Assembly: GCA_045544035.1 (NCBI GenBank)
Contig: JAZPYE010000017.1
Span: forward strand, 1-64,000
DNA length: 64,000 nt
Direction of reading: 5' to 3'
From: SIG587 sp045544035
GTDB taxonomy: Bacteria; Bacillota; Clostridia; Oscillospirales; Acutalibacteraceae
Both the position numbers and the translations under genes were made by a program. A model generated the notes under the pieces. The model worked only from the letters and a program-made list of their open reading frames with translations, had not been told where the DNA came from and did no database searches. Below are positions 1 through 6,970 of the stretch, one piece after another; position 1 is the stretch's first letter, and every line of letters starts with the position of its first letter.

Positions 1-290
1 CGCCTTACAGGCGCGAAAAATCACTCGAACCGTAGGTTCGGTAAGGGCGAGCTTTCCGTTTTTGCTTGCAAAAAGATGCCGTAAGGCATCAAGGAAACTC
101 GTTTTTGGCGACATAAGTCGCCAAAAGATTCGAGCCCCGTAATTTTCTATCGAAGCGAGTTGGCGGGCAAACTTTTCGTCTTGCGAAGCAAGTGATGATA
201 TAAGCCATCAAGAAAATTTGCTAGTTTGCCACTTGTGGCAAACTCGCATAGCAACCGAAGGTTGCGTAGGGCATCGAAGCATACGCGGAT
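1..290. repeat. Tandem array of covarying hairpin modules
   Basis: Non-coding stretch packed with short inverted repeats. Hairpin A is at 26-40 (loop GTA) and again at 251-265 (loop GAA). Module B is an outer stem 48-57/93-101 with a bulged C52, enclosing hairpins 59-74 and 75-90; it recurs as 167-177/212-221 with bulged C172, enclosing 180-192 and 194-209. Hairpin C is at 103-126 (10-bp stem, loop ATAA) and again at 223-244. The repeat period is about 118-120 bp (bulge C52 to C172 is 120). Stems differ in sequence between copies but remain paired. A further small hairpin lies at 1-13, so the array probably continues beyond the left edge. No convincing reading frame or promoter is seen. The active strand is unknown. 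Function not recognised; it could be a structured RNA or a hairpin-forming DNA element. Confidence 0.75.
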
Positions 291-305
291 TTTTAGAAGG
301 TCGAA

Positions 306-449
306 TTACTTCTTATTTTCGCACTGCTGGTTAGCAATTCCGCAAGAAGTCTTGCAAGCAGACTGGCAAGAGGTCTGGCATTCGCCGCAGCCGCCTTTTT
401 TAGCGCTTTCGCAAAGGTTACGGGTTTCAATTGTCTTAATGCGTTCCAT
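306..449 (-). CDS. scfA: SCIFF (six-cysteine-in-forty-five) ranthipeptide precursor
   Basis: A 47-residue peptide of the SCIFF family, a ribosomally made precursor that a dedicated radical SAM maturase converts to a thioether-crosslinked product. The hallmark core is present: GGCGECQTSCQSACKTSC followed by ANQQCEN, giving cysteines at 21, 24, 28, 32, 36 and 43, with a short basic leader (MERIKTIETR). An additional cysteine at residue 13 makes seven in all. The ATG at 447-449 is preceded on the minus strand by a strong GGAGG, so the longer upstream in-frame start is not used. In most Clostridia the maturase gene lies directly downstream; here the downstream 300 bp is the hairpin array and the maturase, if present, lies outside the window. 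The family call is firm; the product structure is unknown. Confidence 0.93.
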   Translation of the reverse strand: MERIKTIETRNLCESAKKGGCGECQTSCQSACKTSCGIANQQCENKK

Positions 450-531
450 TTTTGTTTCCTCCAAATAAAGTTTCTTTTTGTATTTTATCATATAAAAATT
501 TATATGTCAATTATATTTATTTAAGTTCCTT

Positions 532-552
532 GTTCGAATCTCCTCCTGTCTA
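532..552 (+). other. Possible tRNA 3'-end remnant
   Basis: GTTCGAATC at 532-540 followed by a pyrimidine-rich tail resembles the T-loop and acceptor 3' strand of a tRNA. The 5' half of the T-stem does not pair and no D-arm or anticodon arm precedes it, since the upstream sequence is plain AT-rich DNA. It may be a decayed tRNA fragment or a former integration site, or a chance match. Confidence 0.25.
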
Positions 553-563
553 GCCGCAAAACG

Positions 564-588
564 AAAACCGCCCCAAAGGGACGGTTTT
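564..588 (-). terminator. Rho-independent terminator of tRNA-Ser
   Basis: An 11-bp hairpin (one G-U pair) with a 3-nt loop, ending in GGTTTT on the minus strand and followed by a second T-run. It lies just downstream of the tRNA. Confidence 0.75.
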
Positions 589-592
589 GTTT

Positions 593-684
593 TGGCGGAG
601 AAGGAGGGATTCGAACCCTCGAACGGTTTGTAGCCGTTACACGATTTCCAATCGTGCGCGCTCGACCAGCTACGCGACTTCTCC
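593..684 (-). tRNA. tRNA-Ser (anticodon GGA)
   Basis: A complete cloverleaf on the minus strand. The acceptor stem is GGAGAAG paired with CTTCTCC, the anticodon stem CACGA/TCGTG carries loop TTGGAAA (anticodon GGA, reading UCC/UCU), a long class II variable arm is present, and the T-arm has loop TTCGAAT. Discriminator G and an encoded CCA end the gene. The long variable arm and anticodon identify serine. It is followed by a terminator hairpin. Confidence 0.97.
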
Positions 685-769
685 AGACGATTTTTTAGAC
701 GCTATTTTAAGTTACCAAGTTATTATAAATGTTTTAAAACAAAAAAGCAAGTGTTTTTTAAAGATTTTT

Positions 770-1000
770 TTATTCGCAGATAAAACCTTCAATTTCGCTT
801 GCAAAGGGGTCGTTTTCATCACAGGCTGCAACCATTTTAATGGGTTTTGTTAAATCAATGCTGAAAATACCCATAATTGATTTTCCGTTAACAATGTATT
901 TTCCTGAATAAAGGTCAACCTCAAAATCCTTTGACATGGCAATATTAACAAAGGCTTTAACCTGTTCAATGCTGCCGAGCCTGATGTTCTTTTCTAGCAT
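770..1000 (-). CDS. HPr-family phosphocarrier-like protein lacking the active-site histidine
   Basis: A 76-residue protein resembling HPr of the sugar phosphotransferase system. The second half, KSIMGIFSIDL, matches the region around the regulatory serine of HPr (usually KSIMGVMSL). The N-terminal segment, where HPr carries the phosphorylated His15 in an H-A-R-P-A motif, has no histidine (residues 8-25 read LGSIEQVKAFVNIAMSKD). It therefore probably cannot accept phosphate from Enzyme I and may be a regulatory or structural homologue; such HPr-like proteins are common as single genes in Clostridia. The start is the ATG behind GAGGTG. It stands alone between tRNA-Ser and a divergent membrane-protein gene. 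Confidence 0.75.
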   Translation of the reverse strand: MLEKNIRLGSIEQVKAFVNIAMSKDFEVDLYSGKYIVNGKSIMGIFSIDLTKPIKMVAACDENDPFASEIEGFICE

Positions 1001-1068
1001 AAAAGCACCTCTTTCATATTGCATAATACTCTTTTTTTGTTTAAAAGTCAAGGCGATAAAAAATGAAC

Positions 1069-1096
1069 TTGACAAATTTACCAAATCGTGTATACT
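1069..1096 (+). promoter_or_regulatory. SigmaA-type promoter
   Basis: TTGACA, 16-bp spacer, TATACT, about 38 bp upstream of the ATG of the following membrane-protein gene. Confidence 0.75.
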
Positions 1097-1133
1097 TAAA
1101 TTATACCTATTTTATTATAAAGGGGACATTTTT

Positions 1134-2141
1134 ATGGCAAAATCTAAAGCTGCAAATGTTATAACAATTATTTTAGCAGCCCTTATCAGTGTTATGCTGG
1201 TTATTTTAGCCGCTGTAACACCAGTTTATACTTCACTTTCGGCACTTGTTAAGCCCGAAAACGTTGTAAAGGTTGTTACCAATGTTGGTAAGGCACTTAT
1301 TGAAGCTGAAGTTCAAGAGGGCTCCGGCGAAGGCGATGCGCAGAGCGTTATAGCTGACGATGCTGAATTCGGAACAGTTATTGAAGATTACATGGGAAAA
1401 CTTCAAGAAGTTGTTTCATGCCAGGCACTTATGGACGACACTTTGGATGAGTTTGAGCTTACCAAGGCTTCCACTATCGATTTAGTCGACAGCAATGCTG
1501 TGCAAGAACTTTTAACTGTCTATGCGCAGGATGTTTGCAAGTACTTAATCGAAGGTGTTGCAGAACATAATTTGACCGAGGCAAAGGTAAAGGAAATCCT
1601 CACCGAGAACTTTGATGAGATTTTTGTAATTGCAAAAGAAGCTAAAAGCTACACTGTAAGCGTAACCGATGATATGATTAAGGCAAGACTTGAGTTGGCT
1701 ATTGAAGAAAACGCAAAAGAAATTTCTGAAATTGTTCCTACCGTTGAAGAGATTACAAAGGTTGTAAAAGGCAATATAGTATTGGCACTTCGCATTTTCC
1801 TTAATCCTATAGTTGCACCTATTTTAATCGGTGCTTGTGTTTTACTTGCAGCTCTTCTTTATGTTTGCCGTCGTGAGAAGTTTGGTGGATTCTTGTGGCT
1901 TGGTATCGACCTCGGTATTGCAGCAGTTCTGCTTACAGTTGTTTATGCCTTGGTTGCAATGACCCCCGGCTTTATCGAAAACTCTGCTCTTTACATTTTA
2001 GTTGGCGCCGCTGTTTCGATTTATTTGAACATTTTGATGGTAGGCATGATTATTCTTTTCGCTATTGCAATCTTAGCATTTGTACTGTTCTTTATCTTAA
2101 AAAACAAGGCAGCAAAAAAGGAAGTAGCATTAGCTGAATAA
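1134..2141 (+). CDS. Hypothetical multi-pass membrane protein
   Basis: A 335-residue protein with no family recognised. One hydrophobic segment near the N-terminus (about 8-32) is followed by a long acidic, helix-rich soluble region (about 40-215) and then three to four membrane helices (about 225-325), ending in a short basic and acidic tail. Topology suggests a membrane-anchored extracytoplasmic domain, possibly a sensor or structural protein. The ATG at 1134 follows AAGGGG and fits the consensus promoter just upstream; the in-frame extension to 936 crosses that promoter and is rejected. A strong terminator follows directly, so it is a monocistronic unit. Function unknown. Confidence 0.8.
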   Translation: MAKSKAANVITIILAALISVMLVILAAVTPVYTSLSALVKPENVVKVVTNVGKALIEAEVQEGSGEGDAQSVIADDAEFGTVIEDYMGKLQEVVSCQALMDDTLDEFELTKASTIDLVDSNAVQELLTVYAQDVCKYLIEGVAEHNLTEAKVKEILTENFDEIFVIAKEAKSYTVSVTDDMIKARLELAIEENAKEISEIVPTVEEITKVVKGNIVLALRIFLNPIVAPILIGACVLLAALLYVCRREKFGGFLWLGIDLGIAAVLLTVVYALVAMTPGFIENSALYILVGAAVSIYLNILMVGMIILFAIAILAFVLFFILKNKAAKKEVALAE

Positions 2142-2159
2142 TTTGCACAAAAAAATAAA

Positions 2160-2189
2160 AGCGAGAGTTTTAAACTCTCGCTTTTTTTA
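2160..2189 (+). terminator. Rho-independent terminator
   Basis: Perfect stem AGCGAGAGTTT/AAACTCTCGCT followed by a run of seven T. It ends the preceding membrane-protein gene; its T-run overlaps the stop codon of the minus-strand SIS remnant. Confidence 0.9.
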
Positions 2190-2395
2190 TTTCTTGAAAA
2201 AATGTGCTTCCGTTTCGGCGCAAAGGAAATGGCAAATCGGTAGGTGCAGTTCCTGAATTTTAAAGGTTTCGGTTTCAGATGCGCAGATGCAAATATCAGA
2301 TACTTCTTTAAGCTTTCCGCCCGTTTTGCCTGTGAGACCGATAACGGTGAGTCCCAGGCCCCTTGCAACCTTTGCGGCAGCAAAACATTTTCAGT
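2187..2395 (-). pseudogene. C-terminal remnant of a SIS-domain phosphoheptose isomerase (GmhA-like)
   Basis: Minus-strand translation gives about 67 residues that read as the end of a GmhA-type sedoheptulose-7-phosphate isomerase. They include AAKVARGLGLTVIGLTGK, then TGGKLKE and ETFKIQELHLPICH, which carry the TGK-GG loop and the QELH helix of that family, and the frame ends at a normal stop. No N-terminal two thirds is present. The sequence just upstream in another frame reads TENVLL, the expected preceding residues, so one base is also missing at the TENVLL/AAKV junction. The fragment begins exactly where the GH2 gene stops, and that gene's TGA lies inside the remnant. It is most simply explained by a deletion fusing the two loci. 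It is not expected to make a functional enzyme. Confidence 0.75.
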
Positions 2396-4721
2396 CCTCC
2401 AAACAGCCGGCTTGCCACATTCCGCTTAATTTCATAAGGGCATAATACTCTTTAAAGCTAAATGGGCCTTTTCCGCTTAAATAATAGTTTTTGTGAGTTT
2501 CGCCGCCAGCGGTCCACTCAATTAAATAAAAGTGAAGCTCATCGCCGAGATAATCGGTTAATGAAATTTCCTCTGCGCTGTTAGCGCGAAGCTCCTTTTC
2601 ACCGCAAAGCACAGCATTTCCGCTTTTAAGTTCGGTAACGGTGTAGGAAAGCGTAATATTATTACTTGTTTCATTAGCACCTATAAGGGTGAGCTTGCCG
2701 TTATTATCAGGCTCGCTCATCATAAGACAAATAGGGTTTTGAGAGCGCTTTATGGTGTAAAAAGCTAGCTTTTTAGCAAAATAATAATCGGTTACGGCAT
2801 CAGAAAACTGAGGCCAACCATCTAGAAGATTCCACCAAATAATACCCGTCCTGCGCCAATCGGTTTTACCCATTCTAAATCGTTCAACAAAGAATTTCAT
2901 AGCCTCTGCCTGGCTTGCCTGACTTATTTTTGCAAAGTCGCCAAGGTTTTCTGGCTCATCCTTAAACAAAACACCAATTTGGCTTGCCATAAGAGGAATT
3001 CGGAAGGCATAGGTAACATCGCAGCCCTTTTCCATACAGGTCGCGTGGGTGAGCCATTGCTGATTGTCCTTATAGGGCCATAAATGGTCTTTATCTATAA
3101 ATTTTTCAATGGAAGCGGTGGCAGGGCAGCCGTGATAACCCATTTCGCTGGCAAATTTAGCCTTAGATTTTGTATAAAAATCACTTTTAAAATAATCTCT
3201 TGGTCCCCAAAGGTGTTTTTCGGGGGTGTTATCTCCCTTGCCACTGCTAAATGCAACCGAATCAATGTAAGGGGAGCTGGGCAGGTAAATTCTTTCGGGG
3301 TCGTGAAGATTTAAAACATAGGGGAGAACCTGCCTTGTTAAAAGGTTTCGGTTAGGGTCAAGGCTGTGGGCCGTCCAAAAAGCACCGCATTCATCGCATT
3401 CGTTATCACCCGCCCAAAGGGCAAGGCTTGTGTGCTGGCGGTATTTTTTAATAACGGCTGTGGCCTCTTTTTCTAAATCTTCCATAACTTGATGAGTTAG
3501 TGGATAGGTGGCGCAGCCCATTGCGAAATCCTGCCAAACGGCAATGCCGTTTTTGTCGCAGTAATCAAAGAATGCTTCGCTTTCATAAACGTTACCACCC
3601 CAACAACGAACCATATTACAACCCGATTCCCCCAATAATTCAAGGGCTTTCGGCAGCCTCTCAGCATCCCTCGAATGAAGTGCATCAAGGGGTACCCAGT
3701 TGGTGCCGCGAACAAAAAGTCGCTCACCATTAATGGTAAAGCAGAATTCGTTGTTTTCATCGGCAAGGCTGCTGCGCATAAGACCGAAAATGCGGAAACC
3801 AAAATAAAAGGAAATACGGTCAATAACCTTATCGCCTAAAATTAGTTCTACCTTAACCGCATAAAGATTTTGTTCGCCCAAATCCTTGGTCCACCAAAGG
3901 TAGGGGTTATCAACAGAAAAGTTTCTCGTTCCCGAGGTGTACCAAAGGGTGTATGACTGTTCAAAAGAATGGTCTTTACAAACGCCGCTTATTCTAACGC
4001 GGTATTCGTGGGATAAATCCCCTGTAATTTTAGCACCATAATGAAGGCACAAAGCGGCAACGCCGTTCTCAAAATTAACACAGCTTAGATAACACTCTGT
4101 GAAAAATTCTTCTCGTTTCTCTACCAAATTAACAGGGAGCCAAATTCCACCAGATAAAATGCGGGGCATAATATCCCAGCCGTACATATGGGCGGCTTTT
4201 CGCACTACTAAGCTTTCGGCATTGTGCTCCTGGTGCTGAATTACGCCTGCACCAAACTCACGCTCTCTGGCTAGCAGAAAGGTGGGCTTAATGTGAACAA
4301 CAAGCTCATTTTCACCCTTTTTAAGTAAGTGTTCGGCATCAAAGGAGTGGGGAATAAGCATATTATCAGAGGTGCCGAGGAGTTTTCCGTTTAAATAAAT
4401 ATCGGCGTAGGTATCAATACCGTCAAAAACAAGGTTATAATTTTTATCATTAGCGGTGAAAGTTCTAGCATACCAAAGATGGTAGTTTTCTCTTTTTTGG
4501 GCATCTAAAGGATTATTCCCAAAGAATATGTCATCGATAATTCCTGCTTTTTCAAGGTCAATTTCAAAATTGCCGGGAACGGTGGCCGGAACGCTTTTGA
4601 GTCCTGACTTTTTAAGCTCCTTAAGGCAGGTAAAATTATCACGCTTTAAATTTCTGTTTTCTTCAAAAAACAGGGTCCACTGACCGTTTAATGAAACTTT
4701 CTTTTCGAAATCTGATTTCAT
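2391..4721 (-). CDS. Glycoside hydrolase family 2, beta-mannosidase-like
   Basis: A 776-residue cytoplasmic enzyme (no signal peptide) predicted to release terminal beta-mannose from oligosaccharides. In order: an N-terminal jelly-roll sugar-binding domain (about 8-200), an immunoglobulin-like domain (about 205-310) and a TIM barrel. Barrel landmarks are RGTNWVPLDALHSRD, VRCWGGNVYESEAFFDYCD, LWAGDNECD with the likely acid/base Glu441, and FASEMGYHG with the likely nucleophile Glu526. The ATG is chosen because it follows AAAGGAGG; an in-frame extension to 4829 lacks this. The stop codon falls within sequence derived from a SIS isomerase remnant, so the C-terminus (ending GMWQAGCLED) is probably slightly shortened or altered. 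Exact sugar specificity is inferred. Confidence 0.88.
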   Translation of the reverse strand: MKSDFEKKVSLNGQWTLFFEENRNLKRDNFTCLKELKKSGLKSVPATVPGNFEIDLEKAGIIDDIFFGNNPLDAQKRENYHLWYARTFTANDKNYNLVFDGIDTYADIYLNGKLLGTSDNMLIPHSFDAEHLLKKGENELVVHIKPTFLLAREREFGAGVIQHQEHNAESLVVRKAAHMYGWDIMPRILSGGIWLPVNLVEKREEFFTECYLSCVNFENGVAALCLHYGAKITGDLSHEYRVRISGVCKDHSFEQSYTLWYTSGTRNFSVDNPYLWWTKDLGEQNLYAVKVELILGDKVIDRISFYFGFRIFGLMRSSLADENNEFCFTINGERLFVRGTNWVPLDALHSRDAERLPKALELLGESGCNMVRCWGGNVYESEAFFDYCDKNGIAVWQDFAMGCATYPLTHQVMEDLEKEATAVIKKYRQHTSLALWAGDNECDECGAFWTAHSLDPNRNLLTRQVLPYVLNLHDPERIYLPSSPYIDSVAFSSGKGDNTPEKHLWGPRDYFKSDFYTKSKAKFASEMGYHGCPATASIEKFIDKDHLWPYKDNQQWLTHATCMEKGCDVTYAFRIPLMASQIGVLFKDEPENLGDFAKISQASQAEAMKFFVERFRMGKTDWRRTGIIWWNLLDGWPQFSDAVTDYYFAKKLAFYTIKRSQNPICLMMSEPDNNGKLTLIGANETSNNITLSYTVTELKSGNAVLCGEKELRANSAEEISLTDYLGDELHFYLIEWTAGGETHKNYYLSGKGPFSFKEYYALMKLSGMWQAGCLED

Positions 4722-4890
4722 TTTTACCTCCTTTAAAAAGCAAGGATATTTTAGTTTTATATTACATTTACAGATAATTAAAGTCAATATTAAAGTAATA
4801 AAAGACAAAGGTAGAGTAATTAAAGACAATATTTAAAGTGTGTGATAAAAAAGTTTTGACTCTCAAAGACCACACTTTTTAAAATAATAA

Positions 4891-4923
4891 AAAACAGTCA
4901 ACGCAAAATGCGTTGACTGTTTT
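4891..4923 (-). terminator. Terminator of the PqqD-ABC operon
   Basis: A 15-bp perfect stem with 3-nt loop, flanked by A-runs and T-runs on both sides, so it can act in either direction. It follows the ABC transporter stop at once. Confidence 0.88.
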
Positions 4924-4925
4924 TT

Positions 4926-6584
4926 TTATTTTGTATTGGCTATTTTTCCATTTTCCACCGTTAAAATGTGGTCACAAGCCTTAAGGGAAGAACTGCGGTG
5001 GGTGATGAGAATAATCGTTTTATCTTTTATTGCCTTTAAATTCTTAACAAGCTGCGCCTCGGTTTCCTCATCGACCGCCGAGGTGGATTCATCGAGGAGG
5101 ATAATTTCACTGTCAGAAAGCAGAGCTCGGGCGATGGCAATTCGCTGAATTTGACCTTCAGATAAACCACTTCCACGCTCGCTTATAACCGTGTCAAGAC
5201 CCTTTGGCAGTTCTCTTATGAAATCGTAAGCCACGGCCGTTTTTGCCGCAGAAATGATTTTTTCTTCACCGATGTCGCCATTAAAAAAGGTTATGTTATC
5301 TCTAATTGTGCCTGAAAGGAGCATATTACCCTGGGGAACAAAGGAGAAAAGCGGGCGGGTTGCTTCGTTTATTTCGGTACCGCTATCAAATTTAAGGGTT
5401 CCGTATTGCGGGGTCAAAAGGCCTAAAAGCAGTTTAAACAGCGTGCTTTTGCCCGAACCCGATTCACCCACAAGTGCGGTTATGGCACCACGCTCAATGT
5501 AAAAGCTTGAATCCTTAATAACATGGTTGTCCTTGTAGGAAAAATCGAGATTTTCAGCAATGATTTTTGTAAAGGATTTTTTGATTTTACTAAGCTTTTT
5601 GTCTTCAAGGGGCTTTCTATCATCCTCCAAAGCCTCAATTTCCATAAGCCTTTCGGCAGAAGCAAGGGCGGAATAGTAAGAGGGGATAATACCAGTTGCA
5701 CCCTGGAGAGGAGCCCTTATATTTGAAATAAGCTGTAAAAGACCCATCAGAGTTCCATAGGTTATGGCGGTGTTTAAATTTGCCGCGCCCCAGGTTAACG
5801 CACAGTAGTAGCAAAGGGAAAAGATGAGTGAAACCAGCACCGACACGGTCACACGCAGCAGTGAGCGCTTGAGCCTTAGCTTTCGATTTTCCTGCATATT
5901 TTCATCAAGCTTTCTAACAATAGCTCCGCCGCTTAAAAATGATTTTATAACCGTTAAATTCTCAAATGCTTCCTGCATAAAGCCTCGAACCGAAGAATCG
6001 GTGCGCTGACATTCCTTGTGCAGCTCCTTGAATTTTGCGCGAAAAATGCGGTTGCCCACATAAATCACTGCGCCAATGGGCAAAACCGCAAGGGCGACAA
6101 AGGGGCTTAAAATGTAAAGCGCAATAATGCAGGTTATAATTTTTGAAGTGAGTGAAACAACGCTTGGAACAATGTTGACAGAGCCTGTTACCACAGTCTC
6201 AACATCGTTTGTCAGCCTGTTTACAAGGTCCCCCGAATGAAAGGCGGAAATTTCAGAATGCTTTTTGTTTAAAACAGCAGGGAAAAGCACCTTTTTATAG
6301 GTTATGCTTAAATCAATGTGGGTTTTGTTTTTAAGAATGGAGGCTAAAAACATTGCCACAAAGTGGGTTAGAATTACCCCAAAAAGAAGGAAAATGCTGT
6401 TAACAAGATTTCCTTCCATATCACCTGTGGCAATATCAATAACATTTCTTGAAACAAGGGCAAGGCAAACGGTGGATACCGAGTTTATTGCCGATAAAAT
6501 GCAGGTGATGATAACGGGTAAAATTGCGGATTTCGAATTTTTAAAAATCCACCTAAATGGGGCGGCTTTTACATTACTGTTCAT
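4926..6584 (-). CDS. ABC exporter half-transporter (permease fused to ATPase)
   Basis: A 552-residue type IV ABC exporter subunit expected to act as a dimer. The N-terminal transmembrane domain spans about 20-320. The ATPase domain carries Walker A GESGSGKST (373-381), a Q-loop near 418, signature LSEGQ (474-478), Walker B IILLDE (494-499) and the switch His529. No peptidase domain is present. The gene overlaps the upstream PqqD-like gene by 11 bp, so the two are translationally coupled, and a terminator follows. Pairing with a PqqD/RRE protein suggests peptide or modified-peptide export, but no precursor or modifying enzyme is adjacent. Substrate unknown. Confidence 0.88.
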   Translation of the reverse strand: MNSNVKAAPFRWIFKNSKSAILPVIITCILSAINSVSTVCLALVSRNVIDIATGDMEGNLVNSIFLLFGVILTHFVAMFLASILKNKTHIDLSITYKKVLFPAVLNKKHSEISAFHSGDLVNRLTNDVETVVTGSVNIVPSVVSLTSKIITCIIALYILSPFVALAVLPIGAVIYVGNRIFRAKFKELHKECQRTDSSVRGFMQEAFENLTVIKSFLSGGAIVRKLDENMQENRKLRLKRSLLRVTVSVLVSLIFSLCYYCALTWGAANLNTAITYGTLMGLLQLISNIRAPLQGATGIIPSYYSALASAERLMEIEALEDDRKPLEDKKLSKIKKSFTKIIAENLDFSYKDNHVIKDSSFYIERGAITALVGESGSGKSTLFKLLLGLLTPQYGTLKFDSGTEINEATRPLFSFVPQGNMLLSGTIRDNITFFNGDIGEEKIISAAKTAVAYDFIRELPKGLDTVISERGSGLSEGQIQRIAIARALLSDSEIILLDESTSAVDEETEAQLVKNLKAIKDKTIILITHRSSSLKACDHILTVENGKIANTK

Positions 6585-6846
6585 TAAGCAATCCGTTCTC
6601 TCTTAATTTATTTAAAAATTTATCAATATCGTTTTCGGCCGTAGCTTTGTCAACATCATATTCGGCCCTTAATTTTTCCATAAGCTGCTCCTTTGTTACA
6701 TCCTCTTTTTCGAGAATGGCCCAAAGAAAGGCGGCTGTTTCGTTAAGGGTTATGGCACGGTTAAAATCGAAAGCCTTTTTGCCCATTGGCATAACAATGC
6801 TTTGGTTTGCAACCTTTCTTAAAAGAAAGCCTTCTGCGATTTTCAT
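6574..6846 (-). CDS. PqqD-family protein (RiPP recognition element domain)
   Basis: A 90-residue PqqD-type winged-helix protein. Such domains bind leader peptides of ribosomally made natural products and present them to modifying enzymes. The family pattern is visible: an N-terminal strand region (GFLLRKVANQSIVMPMG), then LNETAAFLWAILEKE, and a C-terminal pair of helices ending DKFLNKLRENGLL. It is a free-standing gene co-transcribed with the overlapping ABC exporter. No radical SAM or other RiPP enzyme is next to it; the only RiPP precursor seen in the window is the SCIFF peptide 6 kb away. Stand-alone PqqD proteins are also found in non-RiPP loci, so the role is open. Confidence 0.85.
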   Translation of the reverse strand: MKIAEGFLLRKVANQSIVMPMGKKAFDFNRAITLNETAAFLWAILEKEDVTKEQLMEKLRAEYDVDKATAENDIDKFLNKLRENGLLNEQ

Positions 6847-6903
6847 AAGTTTTACCTCACTGTGAAAATATATCTATTAAATTATACAATGAAACAAAAA
6901 CTA

Positions 6904-6932
6904 TTGCAAGAGTGAGAAATTTTCAGTATAAT
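6904..6932 (+). promoter_or_regulatory. SigmaA-type promoter
   Basis: TTGCAA, 17-bp spacer, TATAAT, 38 bp ahead of the next plus-strand gene. Confidence 0.65.
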
Positions 6933-6970
6933 ATAATTAAGAAAATCTAGTAAATTTCGGGAGAAAAATT

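Noticed and set aside
1..290. CRISPR array
   Set aside because: The repeats are hairpins with diverged sequence and a ~120-bp period; there are no identical 25-40 bp direct repeats with uniform spacers, and no cas genes.
226..468. 80-codon plus-strand ORF over the array and SCIFF region
   Set aside because: It runs antisense through the SCIFF gene and the hairpin array, without a ribosome-binding site or family resemblance.
936..1133. N-terminal extension of the membrane protein
   Set aside because: It would start upstream of a consensus promoter and lacks a ribosome-binding site.
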